DNA of 8,058 nucleotides from Treponema sp. (GTDB lineage: Bacteria > Spirochaetota > Spirochaetia > Treponematales > Breznakiellaceae), in NCBI GenBank assembly GCA_031272575.1, contig JAISTO010000142.1, positions 1-8,058 of the forward strand, read 5' to 3'. A program made the translations under genes and the position numbers. The notes beneath the pieces were generated by a model, which was not told the origin of the DNA, made no database searches, and saw only the letters and a program-made list of their open reading frames with translations. Of this stretch, positions 1 through 5,300 are shown one piece after another (position 1 is the stretch's first letter; the number at the start of each line of letters is the position of its first letter).

Positions 1-16
1 TGCCGGTATGCGGATA

Positions 17-34
17 GGGCGCAAAAAGGCGCCC
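17..34. repeat. Short inverted repeat (small hairpin)
   Basis: GGGCGC at 17-22 pairs with GCGCCC at 29-34 around an AAAAAG loop. No T tract follows on the + strand, so it is not called a terminator. It lies upstream of the lipoprotein gene, and its role is unknown. Confidence 0.35.
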
Positions 35-55
35 CCACACCGTCCGCCCCCCCCT

Positions 56-77
56 GGGGCGCACTGCGTTGCGCCCC
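56..77. repeat. 8-bp perfect hairpin upstream of the lipoprotein gene
   Basis: GGGGCGCA (56-63) and TGCGCCCC (70-77) form a perfect 8-bp stem around a 6-base loop, ending 18 bases before the chosen ATG at 96. It is followed by a C-rich run, not a T tract, so it does not look like an intrinsic terminator. It could be the remnant of a repeat or a leader structure. A possible TTG start at 69 lies inside it, which is one reason to prefer ATG 96. Confidence 0.45.
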
Positions 78-95
78 ACCCCCCCAAGCGACGCC

Positions 96-1328
96 ATGGA
101 AACAAGACTCAGCGGCACAGAGTGCCGCGGCACCCTGTGCCACGGCACCCTGTGCCACGGCACCCTGTGCCTCCTCCTCCTGATGCTCCTCGCGCTCTGC
201 GGGTGCGCCCGCCATGCCCCCGCCCCCGGCGCGGAGCCCCCCCGGGATGACGCGCCGCTCGCCGCGCTCCCCCTCGGTGAGGCCCCCCTCTGGTTTGAAC
301 TGGGTCCCGAGGGCCCGCGGCGCATAGCCTCCCCCGCTGACGCCTCCCTCGAGGACTTCGTCCCCTGGCCCCTCTCGCGCCGCGTCGCGGGCCTCCTCCC
401 CCAGGATACCCTCCTCACCCTCGTGATCAACCGCCAGGGCTTTCTCGTCCTCCGCCCCGCCGCGGACGCTGCCCTCGTCATGACCCTCGCCTTCGACCCC
501 GCCTGGGATACCTGCGTCGCATCCGCCGCTTTCTTCGTGGGGGAGACGCCCGCGGCCTTCCTCTCCCGTGACACTTTTTTTAGCGTGGGCGGCCAGCAGG
601 TCCCTGATGCCCCGGTGCGGCTCCTCCCTCCCCCCGGGGAGGAGCCGCGGGGCATAGTCCCCGAGGCGCTCAGGGCCTATCCGGCGGCCGCGGGCTGGGA
701 GGCCGCGGGGCTCTTCCCGGCCCCGGACGGCCTCTGGTACCTCCGCGTCTGCCGCCCCGGCCCCACCGACGATCAGGGCGAGCAGGTCTTCCTCCGCGCC
801 GCCTCCCTCGAGGCCCCGGCCGCCCCCATCTCCCTGGGCGGCTGGTACGCCGCCTCAGCGCCCGAGCCCCTCGCCGCGGCCCCGGCCCCGCTCGCCAGGG
901 CCCTCGCGGCGGCCTTCGCGCAGGCAGGGAGCGCCTCCTTCGCGGAGCTCGCCTCTCCCGGCGCCTCCCGCCGCGTTTTCGCCCCCGCCGCCGGGCCGGC
1001 GGACGCCGGATCGGCAGGCACCGGATCGGCGGACGCCGGATCGGCAGGCGCCGGATCGGCAGGCGCCGATATGGCGCTTTCCCCCCTCTCAGGCTTCTTT
1101 CGCGAAGGGGACTCCCCCCTCGCCTTCGTCATCCTCCCGGACGGCAGGGGCTTTTTTACCCTCGCGGAAACCCCGGCCGCCCCCTTCAGATTCCCCCCGC
1201 TCCCCGCCGGTTTCTGCTACACCGCCGCCGCCCTCGCCGGCCCCACCCTCGCCGCCGCATGGGAAGAGCAAACCGACGCCGCGGTCGGCGCCGCCGGCTT
1301 CGTCCTTATCCCCGCGCCCTGGGAGTAG
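96..1328 (+). CDS. Putative lipoprotein of unknown function with repeat-expanded signal peptide
   Basis: I do not recognise the family. From ATG 96 the product is 410 aa. An N-terminal Arg at residue 4 is followed by an unusual run of GTLCH repeats (about residues 12-25), then a leucine-rich hydrophobic stretch ending in a lipobox-like L34-C35-G36-C37. This suggests export and lipidation at Cys37, although the spacing between the charged end and the hydrophobic core is long. The mature part is rich in Ala, Pro and Gly. A short hydrophobic segment around LLTLVINRQGFLVL (residues 99-112) fits a beta-rich fold. Residues 300-324 are five tandem pentapeptides (GSAGA-like), probably a flexible linker between two domains; the last 85 residues form a separate block. 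No Shine-Dalgarno sequence is visible. TTG 69 is an alternative start within a hairpin. ATG 183 would leave almost no signal peptide. The stop lies one base from the convergent regulator stop. Confidence 0.72.
   Translation: METRLSGTECRGTLCHGTLCHGTLCLLLLMLLALCGCARHAPAPGAEPPRDDAPLAALPLGEAPLWFELGPEGPRRIASPADASLEDFVPWPLSRRVAGLLPQDTLLTLVINRQGFLVLRPAADAALVMTLAFDPAWDTCVASAAFFVGETPAAFLSRDTFFSVGGQQVPDAPVRLLPPPGEEPRGIVPEALRAYPAAAGWEAAGLFPAPDGLWYLRVCRPGPTDDQGEQVFLRAASLEAPAAPISLGGWYAASAPEPLAAAPAPLARALAAAFAQAGSASFAELASPGASRRVFAPAAGPADAGSAGTGSADAGSAGAGSAGADMALSPLSGFFREGDSPLAFVILPDGRGFFTLAETPAAPFRFPPLPAGFCYTAAALAGPTLAAAWEEQTDAAVGAAGFVLIPAPWE
114..171. repeat. Four tandem palindromes GGCAC-N3-GTGCC, 15-bp period
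   Basis: Four copies lie at 114-126, 129-141, 144-156 and 159-171. The first has AGA in the centre and the next three have CCT; each is separated by two bases. Every unit is itself an inverted repeat. The 15-bp period keeps the reading frame, so the array is translated as GTEC/GTLC-type repeats within the signal peptide of the lipoprotein gene. Confidence 0.9.
993..1067. repeat. Five tandem 15-bp in-frame repeats coding GSAGA-type pentapeptides
   Basis: The units are 993-1007, 1008-1022, 1023-1037, 1038-1052 and 1053-1067. They encode GPADA, GSAGT, GSADA, GSAGA and GSAGA. The last two units are identical at the DNA level, which points to recent duplication. The array lies in frame in the lipoprotein gene and would lengthen or shorten a flexible linker without breaking the frame. 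Confidence 0.92.
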
Positions 1329-1329
1329 G

Positions 1330-2688
1330 CTACTCGCCACCCGCCCCCTGCCACTCGGCCAGTTTGCGGTGCAGGGTCTTGCGGCCGAGCCCGAGCACCT
1401 GCGCGGTCTTGCTCTTGTTGCCCTTGCAGAGCGAGAGCGTATCCCGCACGATGATACGCTCCGCCTCGACCATGGACGCGCCCCGCGGAATGCGGATGAA
1501 ACGATCGGCCTCCTCCGCGCTGCGGAGCGTGGGGGGCAGGTCCTGCTCTTTGATCAGCGGGCCCCGTGTCATTACCACCGCGCTCTCGATGCAGTTCCGC
1601 AGTTCGCGCACATTGCCCGGCCAGTCGTAGTGATAGATCGCGGAGCGCGCTTTTTCATCAAGCCCCTCGATGTTCTTGTGATTTTCTTCCGAGAACTCTT
1701 TCAGGAAATTCGAGGCCAGCAGGGGAATGTCATCCTTGCGCTCCCGCAGCGGCGGCACCGTTATGTTTACCACATTGAGGCGGAAGTAGAGGTCTTCGCG
1801 GAACGTGCCTTTTTCGATTTCCGCTTTGAGGTCCTTGTTCGTGGCCGCGAGCAGGCGGACATCAACCTCGAGCGTCTCCTCGCCCCCGACCCGCTCAAAC
1901 TTTCGTTCCTGTAAAACCCGCAGCAGTTTGATTTGGACGTTTTGGTCGATCTCGCCGATCTCGTCCAAAAAGAGCGTGCCCTCGTTAGCCAGTTCGAAGC
2001 GGCCCCGCAGCCGCGCCCCCGCGCCGGTGAAGGCCCCCTTCTCGTGGCCGAAGAGTTCGCTTTCCAGGAGGCCGGAGGCCAGCGCCGCGCAGTGCACCTT
2101 GACGAGCGGCTTGTCCCTGCGGGGCGAGAGCGCGTGAATCGCGTCGGCCACCAGTTCCTTCCCCACCCCGGACTCGCCGGTGACGAGGATCGACGCTTTT
2201 GACGGCGCGGCCCGGCTGATCATGTCGAAGACACGGCGCATGGCCGCGCCCGTCCCGATGATCTGCTGGAAGCACTTTTTTTGTTCGAGTTCCTCTTCCA
2301 GGCGGCGGTTCTTCAGCGCCAACTCCTGCCCCGCGAGCGCGCGCTTCACGAGCATCGCGAGGTGATCGAGGTTGACCGGCTTGGTGAGGAAGTCGAACGC
2401 GCCGGCCCGCATCGCGTCCACCGCGGTTTCCACCGACCCATGCCCCGTCAGTATGATCACCGGCACGGCCGGGCTTTCCGCCGCGATGCGCCGCAGCAGT
2501 TCCCCGCCGGAGAGCCCCGGCATCGCCAGGTCCGTAACCACGAGATCGATGTCGCCCTTCAGGAAGCGCTTCCAGCCCTCGTCCCCGTCCGCGGCCGTCA
2601 CCGCCTCGTAGCCTTCCAGCGTGAGCGCCTCCGCGAGCCCTTCGCGGATGTTTTTTTCGTCGTCAACAATGAGGAGTTTGAAGATCAT
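1330..2688 (-). CDS. Sigma-54-dependent response regulator, NtrC/AtoC type
   Basis: This is a 452-aa activator of sigma-54 RNA polymerase, the usual length for the family. An N-terminal receiver domain (residues 1-120) has the acidic pair D9-D10, phospho-acceptor D53, T81 and K103 in LTKP. The AAA+ domain (about 143-370) has Walker A GESGVGKE (171-178), the sigma-54-contacting GAFTGA loop (218-223), Walker B LFLDE (239-243), arginine-finger region around R303 and the WPGNVREL motif (356-363). A Fis-type helix-turn-helix occupies about 405-446. All key residues are present, so it should be phosphorylated by a histidine kinase, which is not in this window. ATG 2688 is chosen because the receiver domain starts there. 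The frame stays open to 2955, but that part crosses the promoter and dispersed repeats. No Shine-Dalgarno sequence precedes the start; see the promoter entry. Its target genes cannot be told from the window. Confidence 0.96.
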   Translation of the reverse strand: MIFKLLIVDDEKNIREGLAEALTLEGYEAVTAADGDEGWKRFLKGDIDLVVTDLAMPGLSGGELLRRIAAESPAVPVIILTGHGSVETAVDAMRAGAFDFLTKPVNLDHLAMLVKRALAGQELALKNRRLEEELEQKKCFQQIIGTGAAMRRVFDMISRAAPSKASILVTGESGVGKELVADAIHALSPRRDKPLVKVHCAALASGLLESELFGHEKGAFTGAGARLRGRFELANEGTLFLDEIGEIDQNVQIKLLRVLQERKFERVGGEETLEVDVRLLAATNKDLKAEIEKGTFREDLYFRLNVVNITVPPLRERKDDIPLLASNFLKEFSEENHKNIEGLDEKARSAIYHYDWPGNVRELRNCIESAVVMTRGPLIKEQDLPPTLRSAEEADRFIRIPRGASMVEAERIIVRDTLSLCKGNKSKTAQVLGLGRKTLHRKLAEWQGAGGE

Positions 2689-2695
2689 CGGGGGT

Positions 2696-2724
2696 AGTAT
2701 AGCAGGGCCGGGGGAATTGTGCAA
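2696..2724 (-). promoter_or_regulatory. Sigma-70-type promoter of the response regulator, predicted leaderless
   Basis: On the - strand a -35 box TTGCAC (2724-2719), a 17-base spacer and a -10 box TATACT (2701-2696) precede the ATG at 2688 by seven bases. The normal distance from -10 to the start site puts transcription initiation at, or one base before, the initiation codon. No ribosome binding site could fit in such a transcript, so translation is inferred to be leaderless. Confidence 0.75.
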
Positions 2725-2730
2725 TGGTGG

Positions 2731-2755
2731 GTGGGGAGTTGACAGTGTTCCCCAC
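2731..2755. repeat. 7-bp inverted repeat enclosing a TTGACAGTG arm
   Basis: GTGGGGA (2731-2737) and TCCCCAC (2749-2755) are perfect complements. The loop contains GTTGACAGTG (2738-2747), a third partial copy of the arm that ends the 222-bp element at 2832-3053. It lies just upstream of the regulator's -35 box. Confidence 0.55.
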
Positions 2756-2766
2756 TCCCGCTCGCC

Positions 2767-2789
2767 ATTCCGCGGCTCGACCGCGGAAT
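2767..2789. repeat. REP-like palindrome, ATTCCGCGG-N5-CCGCGGAAT
   Basis: Perfect 9-bp arms (2767-2775 and 2781-2789) surround the loop CTCGA. The same arms recur at 2867/2938 and 3293/3307, so this is one member of a local repeat family. Confidence 0.8.
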
Positions 2790-2794
2790 CTACT

Positions 2795-2818
2795 CCCCTG
2801 CGGCTCCGTTCGCAGGGG
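2795..2818. repeat. 8-bp hairpin CCCCTGCG/CGCAGGGG
   Basis: CCCCTGCG (2795-2802) pairs perfectly with CGCAGGGG (2811-2818) around an 8-base loop. It directly follows the REP-like palindrome and may be part of the same composite repeat. Confidence 0.65.
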
Positions 2819-2866
2819 CGGGGCGGAGAGACCACTGTCAACAAGTTAAGAAAAGTGACAATCGTC

Positions 2867-2946
2867 ATTCCGCGGCTTGGAAACGGGACCGAGCAGCTTC
2901 GCTGCGTCAGTTCGTAGAACTGCGGTTCCCCTCTCCCCCGCGGAAT
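2867..2946. repeat. REP-like element copy A with long internal hairpins
   Basis: The ATTCCGCGG (2867-2875) and CCGCGGAAT (2938-2946) arms enclose about 62 bases, including the perfect hairpin CAGTTC-GTA-GAACTG. Read on the - strand, the interior matches copy B at 3330-3379 (runs around AGAGGGGAACC and CCGTTTCC), with about 28 extra bases in the apical loop. Confidence 0.7.
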
Positions 2947-2953
2947 CTCTACC

Positions 2954-2968
2954 AAAAAGGCCCTTTTT
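2954..2968. repeat. AAAAAGG-C-CCTTTTT inverted repeat
   Basis: The 7-base arms (2954-2960 and 2962-2968) are perfectly complementary around a single C. It is an AT-rich island in GC-rich DNA. The one-base centre makes it a poor hairpin; a protein site or repeat remnant is possible. Confidence 0.4.
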
Positions 2969-2981
2969 TCAATAGATTGCG

Positions 2982-3003
2982 TAGTTCGGTTAAAACCGAA
3001 CTA
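2982..3003. repeat. 22-bp near-perfect palindrome TAGTTCGGTT-AA-AACCGAACTA
   Basis: The 10-bp arms (2982-2991 and 2994-3003) are perfect, with only the central AA breaking symmetry. It is the longest uninterrupted small palindrome in the window. Its compact dyad resembles a dimeric regulator site more than an RNA hairpin, but no regulator can be assigned. It sits about 280 bp upstream of the response regulator promoter, inside the 222-bp unit. Confidence 0.75.
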
Positions 3004-3051
3004 TGTCAAGCCCGGCAATGACGGCCTTGTTTTCCTTAACTTGTTGACAGT

Positions 3052-3171
3052 GGCGGGGAGAGCCCCCGCCGATCTACGGCAGTCACATTTATTTACGCAC
3101 GCTGGCCGCCTACGGCGGCTTGCGTGGCTTGGTAGGTGCGACTGCACAGATCGGCAGGATCTCTCCCCGCC
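3052..3171. other. Nested stem structure of 120 nt, possible structured RNA or repeat
   Basis: Successive complementary segments nest in register: GGCGGGGAGAG (3052-3062) with CTCTCCCCGCC (3161-3171), GCCGATCT (3068-3075) with AGATCGGC (3148-3155), GCAGTC (3079-3084) with GACTGC (3140-3145), ACGCA (3095-3099) with TGCGT (3121-3125), and the apical hairpin GCCGCC-TAC-GGCGGC (3105-3119). Internal loops are 5x5 and 3x2. The order and register are better than chance pairing. No promoter or terminator was recognised on either strand, so transcription is unproved. Confidence 0.5.
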
Positions 3172-3292
3172 GCCTACCATAAGCAACGCGTCATGCGTAC
3201 CTTTTTGCGAAGGGATTTCTCGCAGGTCACAGCCTTCTAATCATTTTCCCCGTCCGCCTCCCACCCCAACACAACGCGCAAACGCGCTCGTC

Positions 3293-3315
3293 ATTCCGCG
3301 GCTTGTCCGCGGAAT
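3293..3315. repeat. REP-like palindrome, ATTCCGCGG-N5-CCGCGGAAT
   Basis: The 9-bp arms are perfect (3293-3301, 3307-3315) with loop CTTGT. It is the twin of the palindrome at 2767-2789 and differs from it only in the loop. Confidence 0.8.
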
Positions 3316-3329
3316 CTGGCGGGATCGAG

Positions 3330-3379
3330 ACTCCGCGCGGAAGAGGGGAACCTTCGGTTCCGTTTCCGAGGCGCGGAGT
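3330..3379. repeat. REP-like element copy B
   Basis: ACTCCGCGC (3330-3338) pairs with GCGCGGAGT (3371-3379). Inside, GGAACC-TTC-GGTTCC (3347-3361) forms a second hairpin. The element is related to copy A at 2867-2946 in the opposite orientation but has a shorter loop. Confidence 0.7.
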
Positions 3380-3403
3380 GACGGACGTCCCTACCCCCGC
3401 CCC

Positions 3404-3496
3404 CGCATCACGCCCAAGTCCCAAGTCCCAACAAGCACTACCCAACCCTTACTCGCAATCCCCATCGCCTCCGCATCACGCCCCCGCATCACGCCC
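3404..3496. repeat. Three direct copies of CGCATCACGCCC
   Basis: The 12-bp motif occurs at 3404-3415, 3472-3483 and 3485-3496 in a C-rich stretch that also has doubled short words (AAGTCCC, TACTCCC). It may be a simple degenerate repeat upstream of the acyl-CoA synthetase promoter. No function is assigned. Confidence 0.6.
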
Positions 3497-3537
3497 CCTA
3501 CTCCCTACTCCCCAAGCGGCCGTAGGCCGCCGCCCCC

Positions 3538-3566
3538 TTGACTCCCTGCGCTTTTCCCGCTATACT
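3538..3566 (+). promoter_or_regulatory. Sigma-70-type promoter of the acyl-CoA synthetase operon, predicted leaderless
   Basis: TTGACT (3538-3543), a 17-base spacer and TATACT (3561-3566) are near-consensus. The ATG at 3573 follows the -10 box by six bases, so the A of the start codon sits at the expected transcription start. No Shine-Dalgarno sequence is present. The arrangement closely matches the divergent regulator promoter. Confidence 0.8.
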
Positions 3567-3572
3567 GCCCCC

Positions 3573-5297
3573 ATGTTGCAGTTCAAAGACTATATTGCGG
3601 ATTGGCCGGATGTGCCATATCCCAATTTTGCCGGATGGCTCTATGGGTTGGCGGAAAAGTGGGGCGAGCGGCAGGCCATTCTGTACCGTTCGGGGGGCCG
3701 GAAGGAGTTTACCGTCTGGTCCTTTGCCCGTCTCGAGCAGGAAGCGAAGCGCGTGGCGCGGGGGCTTCTGGCGGCCGGGCTTACGAAAGGGGACCGGGTC
3801 GCGCTCTGGTGCGAAAACCGCCCCGAGTGGATGGCCGTTTGGCTCGGCGCCGCTATCGCGGGGCTCGTCATCGTGCCTATCGATTTTCTGGCCTCGGAAA
3901 ACGAGTGCGCAAACATCATCACCATAACGAAGGCGGGGGCCTTTTTTCACTCCGCAAAGAAGCGCCTCTTTGCCGAGTCCCTCCCGGAAAGGGGCATTAA
4001 GGTCCCGGTCGTCGTGGACATGGGGGGCCTGGGCGGCTACGATGCCTTCGGCGCGGGGGATGCGGCGCAGGCCCTGCCCGCGGTCTCCAGCATAGGCGAG
4101 CGCGATCCGGTCTCGATAGTCTTTACCTCCGGCACGACCGGCTTCGCCAAGGGGGTCACCCTCTGCCACAAGGGGATCATCGCGAACGCCAGCGCCGCGA
4201 TCCAGTCCCTCAGAGCCTACAAGGAGGATGTCTTTATCAATGTGCTGCCCCTTCACCACACCTATCCCACCACCTGCTCCTTCATTGCCCCGCTCACCGC
4301 GGGGGCGTCGACCATCATCGTTGAAAAACTCGTGGGCTCTGTGGTGGTGGATGACATAAAGGACGGCCACGGCAACTTCCTCATCGCGGTGCCCCTGCTC
4401 TACGATAAGGTGATGGCCGCTATCGCCAAGGGCTACGACGCGCTCCCCGCGCCCCTGCGGGGCATCCTCAACGTGCTGCGGAGCATCGCGCTGGCCGAGG
4501 CGAACCGGGGGCGCGTGGGCTTCGGCCGCGCCATGCTCAAGGTGGTCCGCAAAAAGGCGAAACTCGACTCGCTGCGCATCATCGTGGCCGGGGGCGGCCC
4601 CCTCAGCCTCCGCACCGCGAACTTCTTCGACTCGCTCGGCTTCAACATGGTGCACGGCTACGGCATGAGCGAAAACAGCCCCCTCATCAGCGTGAACACC
4701 CCCTGGCATCGCCGCAACGCGTCCGTGGGGCTGCCGGTCAAGTACACGGAAGTGAAGATCATCAACCAGAATGAAGAGGGGGTCGGCGAGATCGCGGTCA
4801 AGTCACCCTCGATCATGCTCGGCTACTACGAAAACGCGGAGGCGACGGCCGAGGTCATCACGGAGGATGGCTGGCTCCTCACCGGCGACCTTGGCTGCAT
4901 TGACCGGGACGGCTACATTTACATTAACGGCCGCGCCAAGAACCTCATCGTCAGTTCCGGCGGGAAGAACATCTACCCGGAGGAAATCGAGGGGCATTTC
5001 GCACAGTCAAAGGTGATCGCGGAGATCCTCGTCGTGGGCCGCAAGGAAAAAGAGTTCGGCGGCGAGCAGATTTTCGCGGTGGTGGTGCCCAACTACGAGT
5101 ACCTTGCGGCCGCCCACGCGGGCCGGGAGGGGGACGACGCCTTCATCGCGGGCCTGGTGAAGCGGGAGATCGAGCAGGTGAACCGCTCGCTCGTGGGATA
5201 CAAGAAGATCAGCGACTTCACGCTCCGCAAAGAGCCCTTCGAAAAAAACGCCCAGCAGAAGATCCGGCGCTTTTTGTATAAGAGTTATGCGGAGTAG
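3573..5297 (+). CDS. Long-chain fatty acid-CoA ligase (AMP-forming acyl-CoA synthetase)
   Basis: The 574-aa product belongs to the ANL superfamily. It would activate a fatty acid with ATP to acyl-AMP, then transfer it to CoA, feeding phospholipid synthesis or fatty-acid use in the cytoplasm. Visible motifs in order are the phosphate-binding TSGTTGFAKG (185-194), NVLPLHHTYP, YGMSE (363-367), TGD (437-439), the hinge and ribose-binding region GRAKN...GGKNIYPEEIE (from 453), and the catalytic lysine K563 in NAQQK near the C-terminus. The segment between the HHTYP and YGMSE motifs and the GGKNIYP motif fit the long-chain branch rather than acetyl-CoA synthetases. Chain-length preference cannot be read from the sequence. 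ATG 3573 fits the start of the domain and the promoter; the frame is open upstream to 3303 but crosses repeats. It is the first gene of a likely operon. Confidence 0.95.
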   Translation: MLQFKDYIADWPDVPYPNFAGWLYGLAEKWGERQAILYRSGGRKEFTVWSFARLEQEAKRVARGLLAAGLTKGDRVALWCENRPEWMAVWLGAAIAGLVIVPIDFLASENECANIITITKAGAFFHSAKKRLFAESLPERGIKVPVVVDMGGLGGYDAFGAGDAAQALPAVSSIGERDPVSIVFTSGTTGFAKGVTLCHKGIIANASAAIQSLRAYKEDVFINVLPLHHTYPTTCSFIAPLTAGASTIIVEKLVGSVVVDDIKDGHGNFLIAVPLLYDKVMAAIAKGYDALPAPLRGILNVLRSIALAEANRGRVGFGRAMLKVVRKKAKLDSLRIIVAGGGPLSLRTANFFDSLGFNMVHGYGMSENSPLISVNTPWHRRNASVGLPVKYTEVKIINQNEEGVGEIAVKSPSIMLGYYENAEATAEVITEDGWLLTGDLGCIDRDGYIYINGRAKNLIVSSGGKNIYPEEIEGHFAQSKVIAEILVVGRKEKEFGGEQIFAVVVPNYEYLAAAHAGREGDDAFIAGLVKREIEQVNRSLVGYKKISDFTLRKEPFEKNAQQKIRRFLYKSYAE

Positions 5298-5300
5298 GGG

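Larger units (their letters stand above)
2832..3053. mobile_element. MITE-like 222-bp unit with perfect 19-bp terminal inverted repeats
   Basis: CCACTGTCAACAAGTTAAG at 2832-2850 is the exact reverse complement of 3035-3053. The flanking bases, CGGAGAGA at 2824-2831 and CGGGGAGA at 3054-3061, match at 7 of 8 positions and could be a decayed target-site duplication. The inside holds no gene; it contains a REP-like unit (2867-2946) and a near-palindrome (2982-3003). No transposase lies in the window. The terminal repeats are seen directly; calling it a non-autonomous mobile element is inference, and a nested set of ordinary intergenic repeats is the main alternative. Confidence 0.45.
2689..3572. 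other. Repeat-dense gene-free region between two divergent genes
   Basis: This stretch holds no convincing gene. The open frames in it are short, overlap repeats on both strands, or are N-terminal extensions of the flanking genes across their promoters. It contains the two divergent promoters at its ends, many inverted repeats listed separately, a nested stem structure at 3052-3171, a stretch of about 120 bp (3172-3290) where I see only weak small hairpins such as ACGC/GCGT at 3186-3198, and a C-rich stretch with short direct repeats at 3390-3530. Confidence 0.8.

Noticed and set aside
56..85. Intrinsic terminator of an upstream gene
   Set aside because: The stem is good, but it is followed by a C run and not a T tract, and no upstream gene is visible in the window.
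114..171. CRISPR-like array
   Set aside because: The repeat units are separated by only two bases, so there are no spacers.
2689..2955. N-terminal extension of the response regulator frame up to 2955
   Set aside because: The extension crosses the promoter and REP-like repeats, has no family similarity, and the receiver domain begins properly at ATG 2688.
3044..3049. TTGACA as a -35 promoter element (also at 2739-2744)
   Set aside because: No -10-like hexamer lies 16-18 bases downstream; the hexamer is part of the terminal repeat arm.
3001..3186. Small protein on the - strand (61 aa)
   Set aside because: The frame is made of the 19-bp repeat and the nested stem structure, and similar peptides arise on the opposite strand because of the symmetry.
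3303..3572. N-terminal extension of the acyl-CoA synthetase frame from 3303
   Set aside because: It is a translation of repeats and C-rich DNA (Pro/Ser-rich) and the promoter lies inside it; ATG 3573 fits the domain start.
3498..4709. 403-aa open frame on the - strand
   Set aside because: It lies opposite the clearly coding synthetase gene and has the His/Arg/Gly-rich composition of an antisense shadow in GC-rich DNA.
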